From Rufibacter sp. XAAS-G3-1 (GTDB lineage Bacteria; Bacteroidota; Bacteroidia; Cytophagales; Hymenobacteraceae): DNA of 61,579 bases. The stretch covers positions 1 to 61,579 of the forward strand of contig NZ_JABFAM010000024.1 of assembly GCF_013623775.1 (NCBI RefSeq), read 5' to 3'. Every line of letters starts with the position of its first letter. Within the stretch, counting starts at the first letter, position 1. Below are positions 24,532-33,953 of the stretch, piece after piece. Made by a program: the position numbers and the translations under genes. The notes beneath the pieces are model-generated. The model was not told the origin of the DNA. It saw nothing but the letters and a program-made list of their open reading frames with translations, and ran no database searches.

Positions 24532-26874
24532 TTAAGAATTTGATTTTTTAATATAGAATACAGGACCAAAAGTTAAGTTATCAGCCCAAATTTCCCATCC
24601 AATAGTGTCTAACATAGTCCTTGTGAAAGAAAGACCTAAACCAGTGGCATTATTTTCTCTTTTCCCAGTAATACCATATTCAAATATTATTTCAATATCT
24701 TCTTCAGTAATTAACGGGCTAGTATTACTTATTGAGAAATAGTTTTCATCAATCAATTGCATATTGATAATTTTCTCTTTGTCAGTATGATCTAACCAAT
24801 ACATAGCATTATTTATAATATTTAAAAATGCTATCCAAAATGGATATTCTACGTCCTTGATTGAATATTTATCAAGAGAGGTATTTATATTTATTAGTAT
24901 TTTATCTTTTTCAATTTTATCTCTGAATAAATGAAGAACCTTTTTAAAAGTGTCTATCGGTTTAAATGTAGATGCTTTGGATTTACCAATTGCAGGTTGC
25001 AATGAGTCTTTAAGATCTTCAATTGTCAACAATGCTGACTCAATATTCAAAGATCTACTTTCCAAAATGCCTCTTAGTTTAGTATCTTCAATTTTTTTAA
25101 TATTATTGTTAAGAGAATCTAACGAACCTCCAATTGCACTTAATGGTTGTGACAGCTCGTGGTATACTAATTCTAATCCTGTCCCTAGAGTTGCGAGTCG
25201 TTGTGAAAGAGTTAATGACTCTTGCATATTATCTAGAGCTGAATTAGTTTCAGTTATGAACTGTTCAGCAAATTTCTTTAAAGCTTCATCCTGACTTCTT
25301 GAAGAAAGATACTGTATGAATTTTTCTGAATCTGGGCGTTGAAGTTTACTAATAGCCCTTCCTCTTCCCATGCCATGGAAAAGTCTATATTTAGCGCGGC
25401 GTCTGCCAGCATCTAATAAAATATAATTTATGATTTTTCTAAAGATTATAAATGCTTTGTTTTCAAAAAAACCCTCTCTATTCGTTTTTTCGCTAAGGCC
25501 ATCATTTTGAGGAGAGTATAAAAAGGTATACCCTAAAATTTGGTTTGGTCCTAAACTAATAATGTGCCTCTTTACCCGTTGAGCGCCTAATCCCAGCCAA
25601 TCTTTATCTTCTTCACCATATGGCTTCACTCCAAACCCGTTCTTTGATACTTTTAATCCAAGATATTGATTCATTACTTGCATTGCCTCTCTTCTTCCAG
25701 AAGCTTTCAGTAACTTAGTCATTTTATCTTTTGAATCATCATCTAAATCATAAATACGTATATCAAAATAAAATTCCCCTACATCAGCATCTTGGTATTT
25801 ATTTGGAATATCAGCTTCTTCTAGTGTATTTCGTACTCTTTGATCTTCATCTGATAGTACATACTTTGCTTCTAAACTAATAGGTTCCTCTCTTGTGTCT
25901 GTTTCTAATCTTTTACAAATATACTTACCAATAACATCACAGCTTTCAGTAACTTTACCGAAAACTCTATAATCATAAAATTTGATTATTTCGGATGGCT
26001 CAACATTAATAAATTCTACTTCTTTCTTTTTTTGATTTTCAATAAAGTTTATCCCATAATAAAGCTGAAATGTACCTGCCCCATTACTAATTCTTAATCT
26101 CTCCTCAATGATATTCTCATTTATTAAATCATTCTGAATTTGTTCATTTAATTTTAATGGTGTAACTAAATCAACTAAGCTCTTATAGAAAGTTGTTGCA
26201 TCTAAACCTCTGAAATTTATTTCTTCTTCAATTATTGTTTTTACTGAATTGTCAACATCTTGAAGAACTATCATTGTGCCTTCAGAAAAGTCCTTGAAAG
26301 GCGTGCATGATAGGAGGTGAATTAAATTTCCATTTCTTTGTAGCTCATTTTCTAATAAAATTTGTTCATTAGAAAACAATAAATTAAAATCAGATATTTT
26401 TCCGCCTGGAAAGGAAACACTTTCAAGTAATCCTTCAATTCTAAATATTTCTCGATCAATCCTTAACCAATTGAATTCCTTTTCATTTTTTCTTTTAGTC
26501 ACTACTGTTAAATAACGACCAAGAGCCATTGCCGCTAATCTTCCAATCCCTTTAGAGCCTAAAAATCTTCGTTCATATATTTCACTTTTCCTTAGATCTT
26601 TATCTTCATCTCGTTTTGTACTTCTTGAAGTAATTAACCAATTGCCAAATAAAGTATCATAATCCATTCCTAATCCATTATCTTTAATGATTAGAAAGTT
26701 CTTTATAGGGTCTTTATCATACTGAGTATACACCCAACACTTATCTGCATCTGCATCATAACTATTCTTAACTAATTCGTTAATTGCTGTTGATGGATGA
26801 CCAATCTGCTCCTCGCCCATTTGTATAATGGACATAGCACCAGAAGTAAATTTATGTTTTTTTATATCAGGCAT
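24532..26874 (-). CDS. Dual-GHKL protein: MORC/Hsp90-like ATPase plus histidine-kinase core
   Basis: 780 residues with two GHKL ATPase modules. N-terminal MORC/Hsp90-like module: N-box INELVKNSYDADADK (31-45), IKDNGLGM (63-70), GSKGIGRLAAMALG (106-119). Middle: beta-rich transducer-like region. C-terminal histidine-kinase module: phospho-acceptor H572 (YHELSQPLSAIGG), N-box NIINNAMYWLDH, degenerate G1 (SNTSPLI replaces DxGxG) and G2 ATGLGLSFTRTM. No transmembrane segment. The N-terminal clamp could sense DNA or protein and trigger phosphorylation of the receiver protein encoded next. Embedded between the SspD-like gene and the dead SspE remnant. Confidence 0.82.
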   Translation of the reverse strand: MPDIKKHKFTSGAMSIIQMGEEQIGHPSTAINELVKNSYDADADKCWVYTQYDKDPIKNFLIIKDNGLGMDYDTLFGNWLITSRSTKRDEDKDLRKSEIYERRFLGSKGIGRLAAMALGRYLTVVTKRKNEKEFNWLRIDREIFRIEGLLESVSFPGGKISDFNLLFSNEQILLENELQRNGNLIHLLSCTPFKDFSEGTMIVLQDVDNSVKTIIEEEINFRGLDATTFYKSLVDLVTPLKLNEQIQNDLINENIIEERLRISNGAGTFQLYYGINFIENQKKKEVEFINVEPSEIIKFYDYRVFGKVTESCDVIGKYICKRLETDTREEPISLEAKYVLSDEDQRVRNTLEEADIPNKYQDADVGEFYFDIRIYDLDDDSKDKMTKLLKASGRREAMQVMNQYLGLKVSKNGFGVKPYGEEDKDWLGLGAQRVKRHIISLGPNQILGYTFLYSPQNDGLSEKTNREGFFENKAFIIFRKIINYILLDAGRRRAKYRLFHGMGRGRAISKLQRPDSEKFIQYLSSRSQDEALKKFAEQFITETNSALDNMQESLTLSQRLATLGTGLELVYHELSQPLSAIGGSLDSLNNNIKKIEDTKLRGILESRSLNIESALLTIEDLKDSLQPAIGKSKASTFKPIDTFKKVLHLFRDKIEKDKILININTSLDKYSIKDVEYPFWIAFLNIINNAMYWLDHTDKEKIINMQLIDENYFSISNTSPLITEEDIEIIFEYGITGKRENNATGLGLSFTRTMLDTIGWEIWADNLTFGPVFYIKKSNS

Positions 26875-27024
26875 TTTTAACAGGATTTAGATCAGATGAT
26901 TAAGATAGTATAATTTAATTTTATTAAGTTTTAGCGTTAAATTAGTTGTTGCATTATCAACTTGATGTTTATCTTTATATTTTTATAAATATTTAATTAT
27001 ATCCAATTAATTGATAGGAATAGT

Positions 27025-28131
27025 TTAAATAAAGCAAGCAGCACATCCTTCTGCCTCTGAATCATCTAATATATCGAGAAGAAAAGGTGATTTTATATTT
27101 GACTGATTGCGTTCTTGACGTTTAATATAGTCTTCTTTAATTTGCTTTATTCTTTCTGACTGGACAAGTTCTAATAAAGTTTCTTCTTGATTCCAATTAT
27201 AGCCTGCTTTTTCGTAATCTAATGCTTTCTGAAATAGCTCAGGATGTTGTTCATAAAGCCAGACCCATTCTATTTTCTGTTGGAAGAAGCAGAAATAACA
27301 ACCTGAACGGCTTCTAGCATATTGACCTTTCTTATTCTCAACTTCAAAATCCACTTTTTTATAGTAAGCAGGCACCCCTACTCCACTTTCCTCAAGTATT
27401 CTAAAAATATCATCTCTTACCAGAACTTCTTCATTATCCAGGAGCGGAAAATCCTCCTCTTTAGCCAACGGATAGTCTGTAGATTTAAGAAATTCAAAGA
27501 TGAGCCGGTTGGTCTCCTTAATTCCTTGGTTGAAGAGCTGGTCCATTTTGCTTTGCTGGTTAAAGTTCAAAGCAATGGGTTTAGCTAATATATCAACAAC
27601 TTTGTCCCTCCTTCTACCAAGGTCTACAATACCTGTTAGAGCAATAAGCTTTTCTTGATTGTTGTTATTGATAAATTTGGTGATTACATCTTCACTGAAG
27701 ATGTTCTTTCTAAAGGGGAATATAGATTGTATGTTAGATTTCTTAGAGATGTATCCTTCTCGGTCTTCATCTCCCCTTATCCCTACATAAGAGACTACTA
27801 AGTCATTGCCGACATACTTCTCAAAAGGCTCAAGCTTCAACTTCTTAGTACACCAGCGCGAGTTGGAGGAAGGCAAATAGCCACCGTACATTTTCAGAAA
27901 GTGATCAAAGGAATCCACGTGGCTTCCTTCGGCTGCCTTCAACAATGTGATCTTCTTTCCTAGAAAAACCTCTAGGTTCTCTATGAGTTGGTAGGTTTCA
28001 TCTAATTCCTTCCCCGTATCCGTGGTATAGTAATCAATGTCTAACGTAGGGTAGTTCTGTTTTAGGTAAATAGCTAAAGCGGCACTGTCTTTCCCTCCTG
28101 AAATGCCCAATACATGCCTTACATTACTCAT
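27025..28131 (-). CDS. sspD: PAPS-reductase-like sulfurtransferase, SspD/DndC type
   Basis: 368 residues. The PP-loop GISGGKDSAALA (9-20) binds ATP in this superfamily. Cysteines C94 (SRWCTKKLKL) and C278/C281 (SGCYFCFFQ), with C363/C366 in the tail GCAACFI, could hold the iron-sulfur cluster that DndC/SspD use to activate DNA backbone for sulfur insertion. Overlaps the ATPase gene by 4 bases and follows the DUF4007 gene in the order B-C-D. No cysteine desulfurase (SspA/DndA) is on the plasmid; a host IscS would have to supply sulfur. Gene name is by context and family. Confidence 0.8.
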   Translation of the reverse strand: MSNVRHVLGISGGKDSAALAIYLKQNYPTLDIDYYTTDTGKELDETYQLIENLEVFLGKKITLLKAAEGSHVDSFDHFLKMYGGYLPSSNSRWCTKKLKLEPFEKYVGNDLVVSYVGIRGDEDREGYISKKSNIQSIFPFRKNIFSEDVITKFINNNNQEKLIALTGIVDLGRRRDKVVDILAKPIALNFNQQSKMDQLFNQGIKETNRLIFEFLKSTDYPLAKEEDFPLLDNEEVLVRDDIFRILEESGVGVPAYYKKVDFEVENKKGQYARSRSGCYFCFFQQKIEWVWLYEQHPELFQKALDYEKAGYNWNQEETLLELVQSERIKQIKEDYIKRQERNQSNIKSPFLLDILDDSEAEGCAACFI

Positions 28132-31100
28132 TTTGATACTATTTCTTTTAAAAGTTTGGCTAATGCCGCAATATTTAAGCTATTATCTTTTGAGAGCACT
28201 TCTGCTATAGATTTCTTGATGACTTCTACCTCATCATTCTTAGCCTTAGGCAATCTAAGGATACTTCGGGTAACTCCTGCTGCAAAAGAGTCGATTTGAA
28301 ATCCTAAAACTTCTTCTTTCTCTTCATCAATCTCTGTTTGAGAAAGCTCCGTTAAGCTATCTAAGTCTAAAATTAACGTCTTGAACTTTTCATACAGCAG
28401 AATCTCTTCTTCATCCTTCAGATTCTCCAAGGATTTGCCTACAACTGCTTGACCTATTGAATTCAACCATGCCTTACGGTCATCCAATACAGAGTCTAGA
28501 CGTTGGATAAAAGTCTTCTGGTACGGCAATAGCATATGTTTCTTCAGCTCTCTGTAGCGTAGCTGTAGTTTGCTCTTATACTCCTCAAAAGAATACCGTT
28601 CATATAGCAACTCATCTTGAATAAAGTCTTCAACTCTATCTACTAGTCCATCATAGCTAGTTCTTACCTCCTTGATTGCATCTTGTAACGTAGTGATGTA
28701 GTCGTTCAAACTAATAGCATCCGTTTTTAACTGACCAAAAGAAATGCCTAACGCACTTGGGAAATCATCAAAGAAGGTTTTCTCTGGGTCTTCCGATTTA
28801 GAAATTGCTGTGCGTATAGCCAATGCCTCTCTGCTTAAGCGCTTTGTATTTTTAGCGTATGCAGGTAGATCTCTATAAAAAGTTAAGAACGGCTTGATGG
28901 TCTGGATAAAAGTCTGGTTATCTACTTTCTCCTTCACCTCCTGGTTTAAGAACAAGCGATAACTATTGAAGATATCTAATTTTACGCCTTCAATGTCAAA
29001 GGCCTTTACCCAAAAAGCTTTTGGCTCTTTAGAGATAAGTTCTAGGATTTCATCATTCAGGATAGGAATGTAGCCATTCTCGCCAAAGAGAGCCAAATCA
29101 TTCCGTTTCAAGAACAGGAAAGTTGGGACCCAGAAGCCAATTAGACCTTGTTTTAGCTTTATAGGCCGTTTATTTAGCTCTTCTACAAATTCAATGAGAT
29201 TCGTTTTTTCCTGCTTTGCTTTATTTAGGAAGTTAAGTGAGCAATTCCACAGTGCTTTAAAAGATGATACTTCTGAAACAGAAATGTCCTGTCCTACTAC
29301 ATCTATGTAGGGAGAAAGACCATTCTGTTTTAGTAAGGTAATGTAAATGGTTTTCTCTGCCGGGAATTTATCTGATGGAAAGCCTAGGTCTTCTTGCATC
29401 CAGTGATTAGCCAAGGCTTTAAAATAATTCCTTTTGGCACTATGGATTGCTCCTGAAATACGGTGCTTGTTTACCAGTTCATTATTGAAGGTTGGTGTAT
29501 CCGCATATACTTGAAGGCAAATCAAAGACAAAAGCACAACAAATCCCTTTCGATCCGCGATAGTCCGCTTTTCACCATTCCAAAACCAAACTACTTCACT
29601 TTTCTCCCCAAACAAATTTCTGTCAATGTAATGTTGGAGCAATTTCTTCTGGTGAAGTACAATATTCTCTAGCTCCCTTTTAGCAGTTTTATCTTCTCTG
29701 TTTTCTTGTAAGACCTTTTCTGTTTTCTCAATCTCATACAAGAGACTTTTTATCTCTCTGGAGTTCTTGAAGTACCCATACAATATAGCCTCTTTCTGTT
29801 CCTTTGACGCTTCTTGAACTTCATCGATACTTAATCTTTCATTGAAGATCAAGTTAATGAAGCCATCTATTTCCCCTTGCGGAACATCCGTATCAAGGTT
29901 CTCTCTAATCTGGTAACTAAAGTACCGTGGAGTGCCTTTCCAGTAAAAATATGATCTAGCTAGAACTGGGTCTTGATCTAAATACTTTTCCAAGACAGTT
30001 TTGACATCTGTAATCTCGTTTACAGAGTCAGCTGCTTTCATCAACTCCCCTTCGATGTCTACATCTGTTCCTTCAAAAAGAATATACCGTTTGCTGTGGT
30101 TTCGGTACCGGATAATTTGCTTTGACTTGGATTCTAAGTCATTGATCAATACCTCAGCCTCTGGAATTCCTAAACAAAGCGTGGCGTAAGCAACCCAAAA
30201 GCTCTTATTCAGACTTGAACCAGCAGATGCATAGATGCTTAGAAGTCCAATTGCTTTTACTATTCTAGAATAGGCCTCTAAATTGGTCTCAAAGCTGTTT
30301 TCTACTTGCTCTAGCGCAGTTCTAATAGCCCCCCAAGCCGTAAGGTCTGGATTGTATTTCGAGGTGAGGAATGAGTAGAAGTTAAAATTTAGATAATCAT
30401 AGACATTGGCCAAGTTGTAAAACGGGGATTCCGTCTTTCTGAACCGGGCAATACTCGTATGATCTGTTGCCTCTAAAAAGGAAAACAGAGACCGTTCGTT
30501 CTGTCCGTATCGTTGTAAGGACAAGGTCAAAACATTGGCAGCAAAGAGATCTAGCGGGTATATCTTCTCACTAATCTCATTACTGTAAGCCGTATTCTGG
30601 AATGCTTTAGTACCAGCAAATATTTTATATGCTGCTTTAACCTTTACCTTTGGTGCTTCAAAATTTGTGGCAGCATCAATATGTTCTGCAGCTAGAAAGA
30701 GTAGCTGTTCTACCGGCTCATTGAAGGTAATTTCTCTAAAGCGCCCTTTTACCTTTGTCCACTCCTGCCGCTGGGCAGGTGTTAGCCCATAAGCGTAGCT
30801 TTCAAACCCTTGGTGTATGGTGGTTACTAATACAATGTTGTACTCAGGATTGTTAGCAAACTCGGCCAACTGCTGAACAAAGTACAGCTCTTGTTCAGGG
30901 TTATTCTGGGCGGCGTATTCTAATAACTTACCAAATTCATCTATTTCAATGAACAGTAATCCGTTTTGTCCTAAGTCATGGTATCTGTTGTAGATCTCAG
31001 ATAGAACATTCTCAGGCAGGTTCTCTTTTGCCTCAACTTGTAAGGTTGCTGCTAAGGTTTCGATGATGCTGTTATAGGAGCCAACAACCTTAATGACTTC

Positions 31101-31349
31101 AAAATCGGGCTCCTGTAAAAATTTAGCGTTGAAATAGGGTTTTACACCTCTTAAGCTCTGCTCTAGGGCAAGCAGAAAAGAGGACTTGCCTGTTCCGTAA
31201 GATCCAATTAGATTAAATGCCCGAGTACCTTTTCTGAAATCATCCACCATTTGCCCTACCACCCGCTTTGCGTTAGGAGTAGGTATATAGAAGAAATCCT
31301 TCTCAGTATCTCTAATGATATTTATGGAGGGGGTGAAATTATTTTTCAT
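28128..31349 (-). CDS. sspC: Large P-loop ATPase, SspC type
   Basis: 1073 residues. Walker A GSYGTGKSSFLLALEQ (49-64) and Walker B LLFIEIDEFGKLLE (131-144) form an AAA-type ATPase at the N-terminus; the remaining 800 residues are helical with coiled stretches (about 540-590 and 920-1010). The gene overlaps the DUF4007 gene by 11 bases and the PAPS-reductase-like gene by 4, a tight three-gene unit. In the SspABCD phosphorothioation system the C subunit is the ATPase; I assign it by gene order and neighbours, not by alignment. Possible alternative: a BREX-type BrxC-like ATPase, which the neighbours argue against. Confidence 0.72.
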   Translation of the reverse strand: MKNNFTPSINIIRDTEKDFFYIPTPNAKRVVGQMVDDFRKGTRAFNLIGSYGTGKSSFLLALEQSLRGVKPYFNAKFLQEPDFEVIKVVGSYNSIIETLAATLQVEAKENLPENVLSEIYNRYHDLGQNGLLFIEIDEFGKLLEYAAQNNPEQELYFVQQLAEFANNPEYNIVLVTTIHQGFESYAYGLTPAQRQEWTKVKGRFREITFNEPVEQLLFLAAEHIDAATNFEAPKVKVKAAYKIFAGTKAFQNTAYSNEISEKIYPLDLFAANVLTLSLQRYGQNERSLFSFLEATDHTSIARFRKTESPFYNLANVYDYLNFNFYSFLTSKYNPDLTAWGAIRTALEQVENSFETNLEAYSRIVKAIGLLSIYASAGSSLNKSFWVAYATLCLGIPEAEVLINDLESKSKQIIRYRNHSKRYILFEGTDVDIEGELMKAADSVNEITDVKTVLEKYLDQDPVLARSYFYWKGTPRYFSYQIRENLDTDVPQGEIDGFINLIFNERLSIDEVQEASKEQKEAILYGYFKNSREIKSLLYEIEKTEKVLQENREDKTAKRELENIVLHQKKLLQHYIDRNLFGEKSEVVWFWNGEKRTIADRKGFVVLLSLICLQVYADTPTFNNELVNKHRISGAIHSAKRNYFKALANHWMQEDLGFPSDKFPAEKTIYITLLKQNGLSPYIDVVGQDISVSEVSSFKALWNCSLNFLNKAKQEKTNLIEFVEELNKRPIKLKQGLIGFWVPTFLFLKRNDLALFGENGYIPILNDEILELISKEPKAFWVKAFDIEGVKLDIFNSYRLFLNQEVKEKVDNQTFIQTIKPFLTFYRDLPAYAKNTKRLSREALAIRTAISKSEDPEKTFFDDFPSALGISFGQLKTDAISLNDYITTLQDAIKEVRTSYDGLVDRVEDFIQDELLYERYSFEEYKSKLQLRYRELKKHMLLPYQKTFIQRLDSVLDDRKAWLNSIGQAVVGKSLENLKDEEEILLYEKFKTLILDLDSLTELSQTEIDEEKEEVLGFQIDSFAAGVTRSILRLPKAKNDEVEVIKKSIAEVLSKDNSLNIAALAKLLKEIVSK

Positions 31350-32250
31350 AGTACAATTTGAGAATTTCTAAAGGCTCTATCTCCTTCTTAAACTGCAATT
31401 CTTTGATACCCGCTTGGTCTGTATAAGTAATGAAAGGGTATAGCTCAACCGCTTCTTCGATTTTGCTCACCAAACCTGCTCTATTTAGGGCAAAGATATT
31501 TCCTGGACTGTTTATGTCGTTTTCCAAGCTCTGCAAACTTATAGAAGCTCCGTAAGTAGGATTAAAGCAAATAGCATACAGAAGCACCTCTGCTGGCAGA
31601 GACAATCTTTCTGTATTGTCAATGTAAAAGAAGTCCTGTTTTAGTTTTTTGCCATTTTCTTCCCTGATCTGCATCATTGACTTCAGCAACCCTAGTTCAG
31701 TCAATATTCCAGAAAAGCTATCTTCTATGCTGCTCTTAGCGTCATCATTAGAGGATAAGTAAAGCTTACGGAATACATCGAAATCATCACCAACAGTTTT
31801 GAGGTTGGAGCCTAACCCTTTTTCTGTCTCAGCTTTCCTCTTTATATAATTGACAAAAGTGTCTTTGGTGAATTGGATCTTCTCTTTTCTGAATTCATTG
31901 AATATCAGAAAGTAAATAGAGGCCATTCCCTTACTCACCAACTGGTAATGCAGAAGCCAAAGGCTTGCGCTGTCCTCTAGAAAGGGATCCTTACCATCAT
32001 CACCTAGTAAGAATGAACCAAAATCAGTTATGGCATCTTGGCTATCTACAATATTGAAGGCTTTCAGCCAGTATCGGATGGAAGCTACCATGTTCTTACC
32101 TACCCCTAAATCAACCACCGCGCTTTCGCTATGGAATGACCCTCCTGCTTTTATGTAGTCAAATCCTTTCTTCAACCAAAGTTGCCTACACTGAAAGGAC
32201 TCATGGCCTGAAAAAGAATATTTAATACGTGGCTCGTGCTCACTTATCAT
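31339..32250 (-). CDS. sspB: DUF4007 protein, SspB-type
   Basis: 303 residues, DUF4007: the start YSFSGHESFQCRQLWLKKG and LGVGKNMVASIRYWLKAF match the family signature (FSGHESF...LGVGKNMVxSIRYW). From memory, SspB of the single-stranded phosphorothioation system is a DUF4007 protein with DNA-nicking activity; this recollection should be checked. First gene of the minus-strand operon. Its promoter probably includes TATCTTTG at 32283-32290, 33 bases upstream. Confidence 0.78.
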   Translation of the reverse strand: MISEHEPRIKYSFSGHESFQCRQLWLKKGFDYIKAGGSFHSESAVVDLGVGKNMVASIRYWLKAFNIVDSQDAITDFGSFLLGDDGKDPFLEDSASLWLLHYQLVSKGMASIYFLIFNEFRKEKIQFTKDTFVNYIKRKAETEKGLGSNLKTVGDDFDVFRKLYLSSNDDAKSSIEDSFSGILTELGLLKSMMQIREENGKKLKQDFFYIDNTERLSLPAEVLLYAICFNPTYGASISLQSLENDINSPGNIFALNRAGLVSKIEEAVELYPFITYTDQAGIKELQFKKEIEPLEILKLYYEK

Positions 32251-32738
32251 TTGTATACCTAAAAAGTGTTTTTGCTCTATACCAAAGATAGGGATTCAAG
32301 CACACTTCTAACCATGCCAAATAAAATGTTGACTAAAAGTAGATCTGAAATACCTATGTTATAATTATTTACTTTATTCACTTTAAGGCGACGAGATTTT
32401 GAGAACTTACAGATTCGAATCTGAAGGTGTGTCAAAAAAAGTATAATCAAACTTACCCCACTTAGGACTCTGTAATACATGGATAAACAGGCATGTTTCC
32501 GTGTCAAGGGAAGCTATAGCTTTAAGTGATACGAATTCTAAATTAAGCATAACATAATCAAACTAATCAGTCTATATTCCTGTTTATGATTAACAAGGCT
32601 GATTCTGGTCTAAGTGCATTTTTGCTTCTTTCTACCGGCCCATCCGCGGCTTTGCTGCTAAAGCTGGAGCTTATCTAGGCTCAGCGCCTTGCTTGTGGTG
32701 ATGGTGAAATTTGTCTGTTCTGGCATGGCTGTGTTGTT
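32251..32738. other. Non-coding region with promoter of the ssp-type operon
   Basis: Contains TATCTTTG (minus strand, 32283-32290), a TAnnTTTG match 33 bases before the DUF4007 start. A 22-residue frame MPEQTNFTITTSKALSLDKL (minus, 32658-32726) follows the XRE gene but is probably a truncated fragment. A run GTCAAAAAAAGTATAATCAA near 32431 recalls ends of IS21-type elements; no transposase is present. Confidence 0.45.
32283..32290 (-). promoter_or_regulatory. Promoter box of ssp-type operon (TATCTTTG)
   Basis: Exact TAnnTTTG match on the minus strand, 33 bases from the ATG at 32250. No -33 element at proper distance is certain; a CAAA (TTTG on the minus strand) occurs at 32318-32321 but is somewhat far. 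Confidence 0.5.
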
Positions 32739-33053
32739 TTATTCATTTGATAATAGCGGGTCAAAGTATTTTTCAATATCGTCTATCCTATCCTCTGGCC
32801 GTAGCTTTGGAGTAAACATTGAATTATCTTCGGCTAAAATATAGTTCAGGTTAATATCTTTTTTTAGGTAATAGTTAAGTATTACCAGTAGATTTTCTAC
32901 TGTTCCCCGCCCTGCTGCTTCAAAGCGCTGTATATTTCCTTGGTTTAAATTAGTTTCTTCAGCTAATTTAACTTGGGATAATTTAGGCTTGATTGATTTT
33001 CGTACTTCAACTAGCCTTTGCCCTATTATTGCTTGAAAATCTATTGAATCCAT
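32739..33053 (-). CDS. XRE-family helix-turn-helix regulator
   Basis: 104 residues with a Cro/CI-type HTH (LSQVKLAEETNLNQGNIQRF, about 24-43) followed by a helical tail. The N-terminal DFQAIIGQRLVEVRKSIKPK is typical of helix 1. It stands alone and is a likely repressor of nearby plasmid or defence genes. A second XRE-type protein lies at 38976 next to the coupling protein. Confidence 0.8.
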   Translation of the reverse strand: MDSIDFQAIIGQRLVEVRKSIKPKLSQVKLAEETNLNQGNIQRFEAAGRGTVENLLVILNYYLKKDINLNYILAEDNSMFTPKLRPEDRIDDIEKYFDPLLSNE

Positions 33054-33118
33054 TGATGTCTATAAATAATCAGTGCATTTGTATAGATAGGTTTCATCTT
33101 CTATTCATAAATGCCTTT

Positions 33119-33565
33119 CTAGGTCTTGTACTCGGCATTGTCCGAATTAGGAGAATCGAACTCACTATTTGAATCTTCTTCTTTCGGATAAGCATTTGTT
33201 GCTTTAGGCTCTAACATATTTTTATACGCTGTGTATTCTTCTTGGCCCATCAGCTCCCGCACATACTCTTCCATGCCTAAATCGTTCTTTTCGTTCACAT
33301 ACCTACTGAAGCCTAAAACATTGCGGTAACTTTCAAAACCCTTTGCTTCCATATCCTTTCTAATATTCTCAGGCAAGCCATCTAGCCACTCCTTAAAATC
33401 TTGATCGGTAGGCTCGTGCTGCTCGGCAAGCTGGTGGTAGCGGTAGGCTGCGTTTCCGTAGCTGTACTGAAGTTCGTTAAAGTGCTGCTGCTCCTGGGGC
33501 AGTTGCTTAATTGTGGCCTCCTGTATTTGGTTGCAATCGGCTAGCGGGTGCTTTACTTTTATCAT
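33119..33565 (-). CDS. Hypothetical plasmid protein
   Basis: 148 residues, acidic, helical, no recognised domain (EWLDGLPENIRKDMEAKGFE in the middle). Followed by the small gene at 33577 with an 11-base gap, same strand, so they are probably one transcript. Its low-complexity C-terminus (EEDSNSEFDSPNSDNAEYKT) is disordered. Function unknown. Confidence 0.5.
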   Translation of the reverse strand: MIKVKHPLADCNQIQEATIKQLPQEQQHFNELQYSYGNAAYRYHQLAEQHEPTDQDFKEWLDGLPENIRKDMEAKGFESYRNVLGFSRYVNEKNDLGMEEYVRELMGQEEYTAYKNMLEPKATNAYPKEEDSNSEFDSPNSDNAEYKT

Positions 33566-33576
33566 AAGTTTATGGG

Positions 33577-33843
33577 TTACATTGATTCTCGTAGAATCTT
33601 CTTACTATCGTTAAGTTGTTTTTCAAGCTTCATTACTTGTAAAGCATTAGCCTTGAATTTCTGTAATTCCACAATAGTTTTTTCCATTTCCTCCATCCTT
33701 TTTTTAGTGGGCTGGTAGTTATTCACTAAATAGACAAGCGTTTTATTATAGCCATTCACTGAAGGGTCAGGAACAGATTCTGCAATAGCAGTTATCTTGT
33801 CAAAAACGGTTTCGTCCGCACGGAAAGTAGTAGCCTGTTGCAT
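33577..33843 (-). CDS. Possible ribbon-helix-helix protein with coiled coil
   Basis: 88 residues. The N-terminus ATTFRADETVFDKITAIAES then YNKTLVYLVNNY follows a strand-helix-helix pattern as in ribbon-helix-helix DNA-binding proteins; the C-terminus is a coiled coil (MEEMEKTIVELQKFKANALQ). It may be an accessory partition or regulatory protein. Upstream of 33119 in the same transcript. The assignment is from pattern only. Confidence 0.45.
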   Translation of the reverse strand: MQQATTFRADETVFDKITAIAESVPDPSVNGYNKTLVYLVNNYQPTKKRMEEMEKTIVELQKFKANALQVMKLEKQLNDSKKILRESM

Positions 33844-33953
33844 ATCAATATTAGATTAGGGGATTGTTAGCTTTTCCACTGGCATCATTCATTTGCTTTA
33901 TAAAATCTGCATTTTGTAATAGGTATGGTGGTTTATGCTCAGGAAATTCAAGT

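Noticed and set aside
28128-32250. BREX type system (BrxC-like ATPase)
   Set aside because: No PglZ, PglX or BrxL; DUF4007 and PAPS-reductase neighbours favour an Ssp-type system.
32277-32507. 76-residue frame upstream of the ssp-type operon
   Set aside because: Low-complexity, no start or family support, overlaps the promoter; probably non-coding with a possible IS end.
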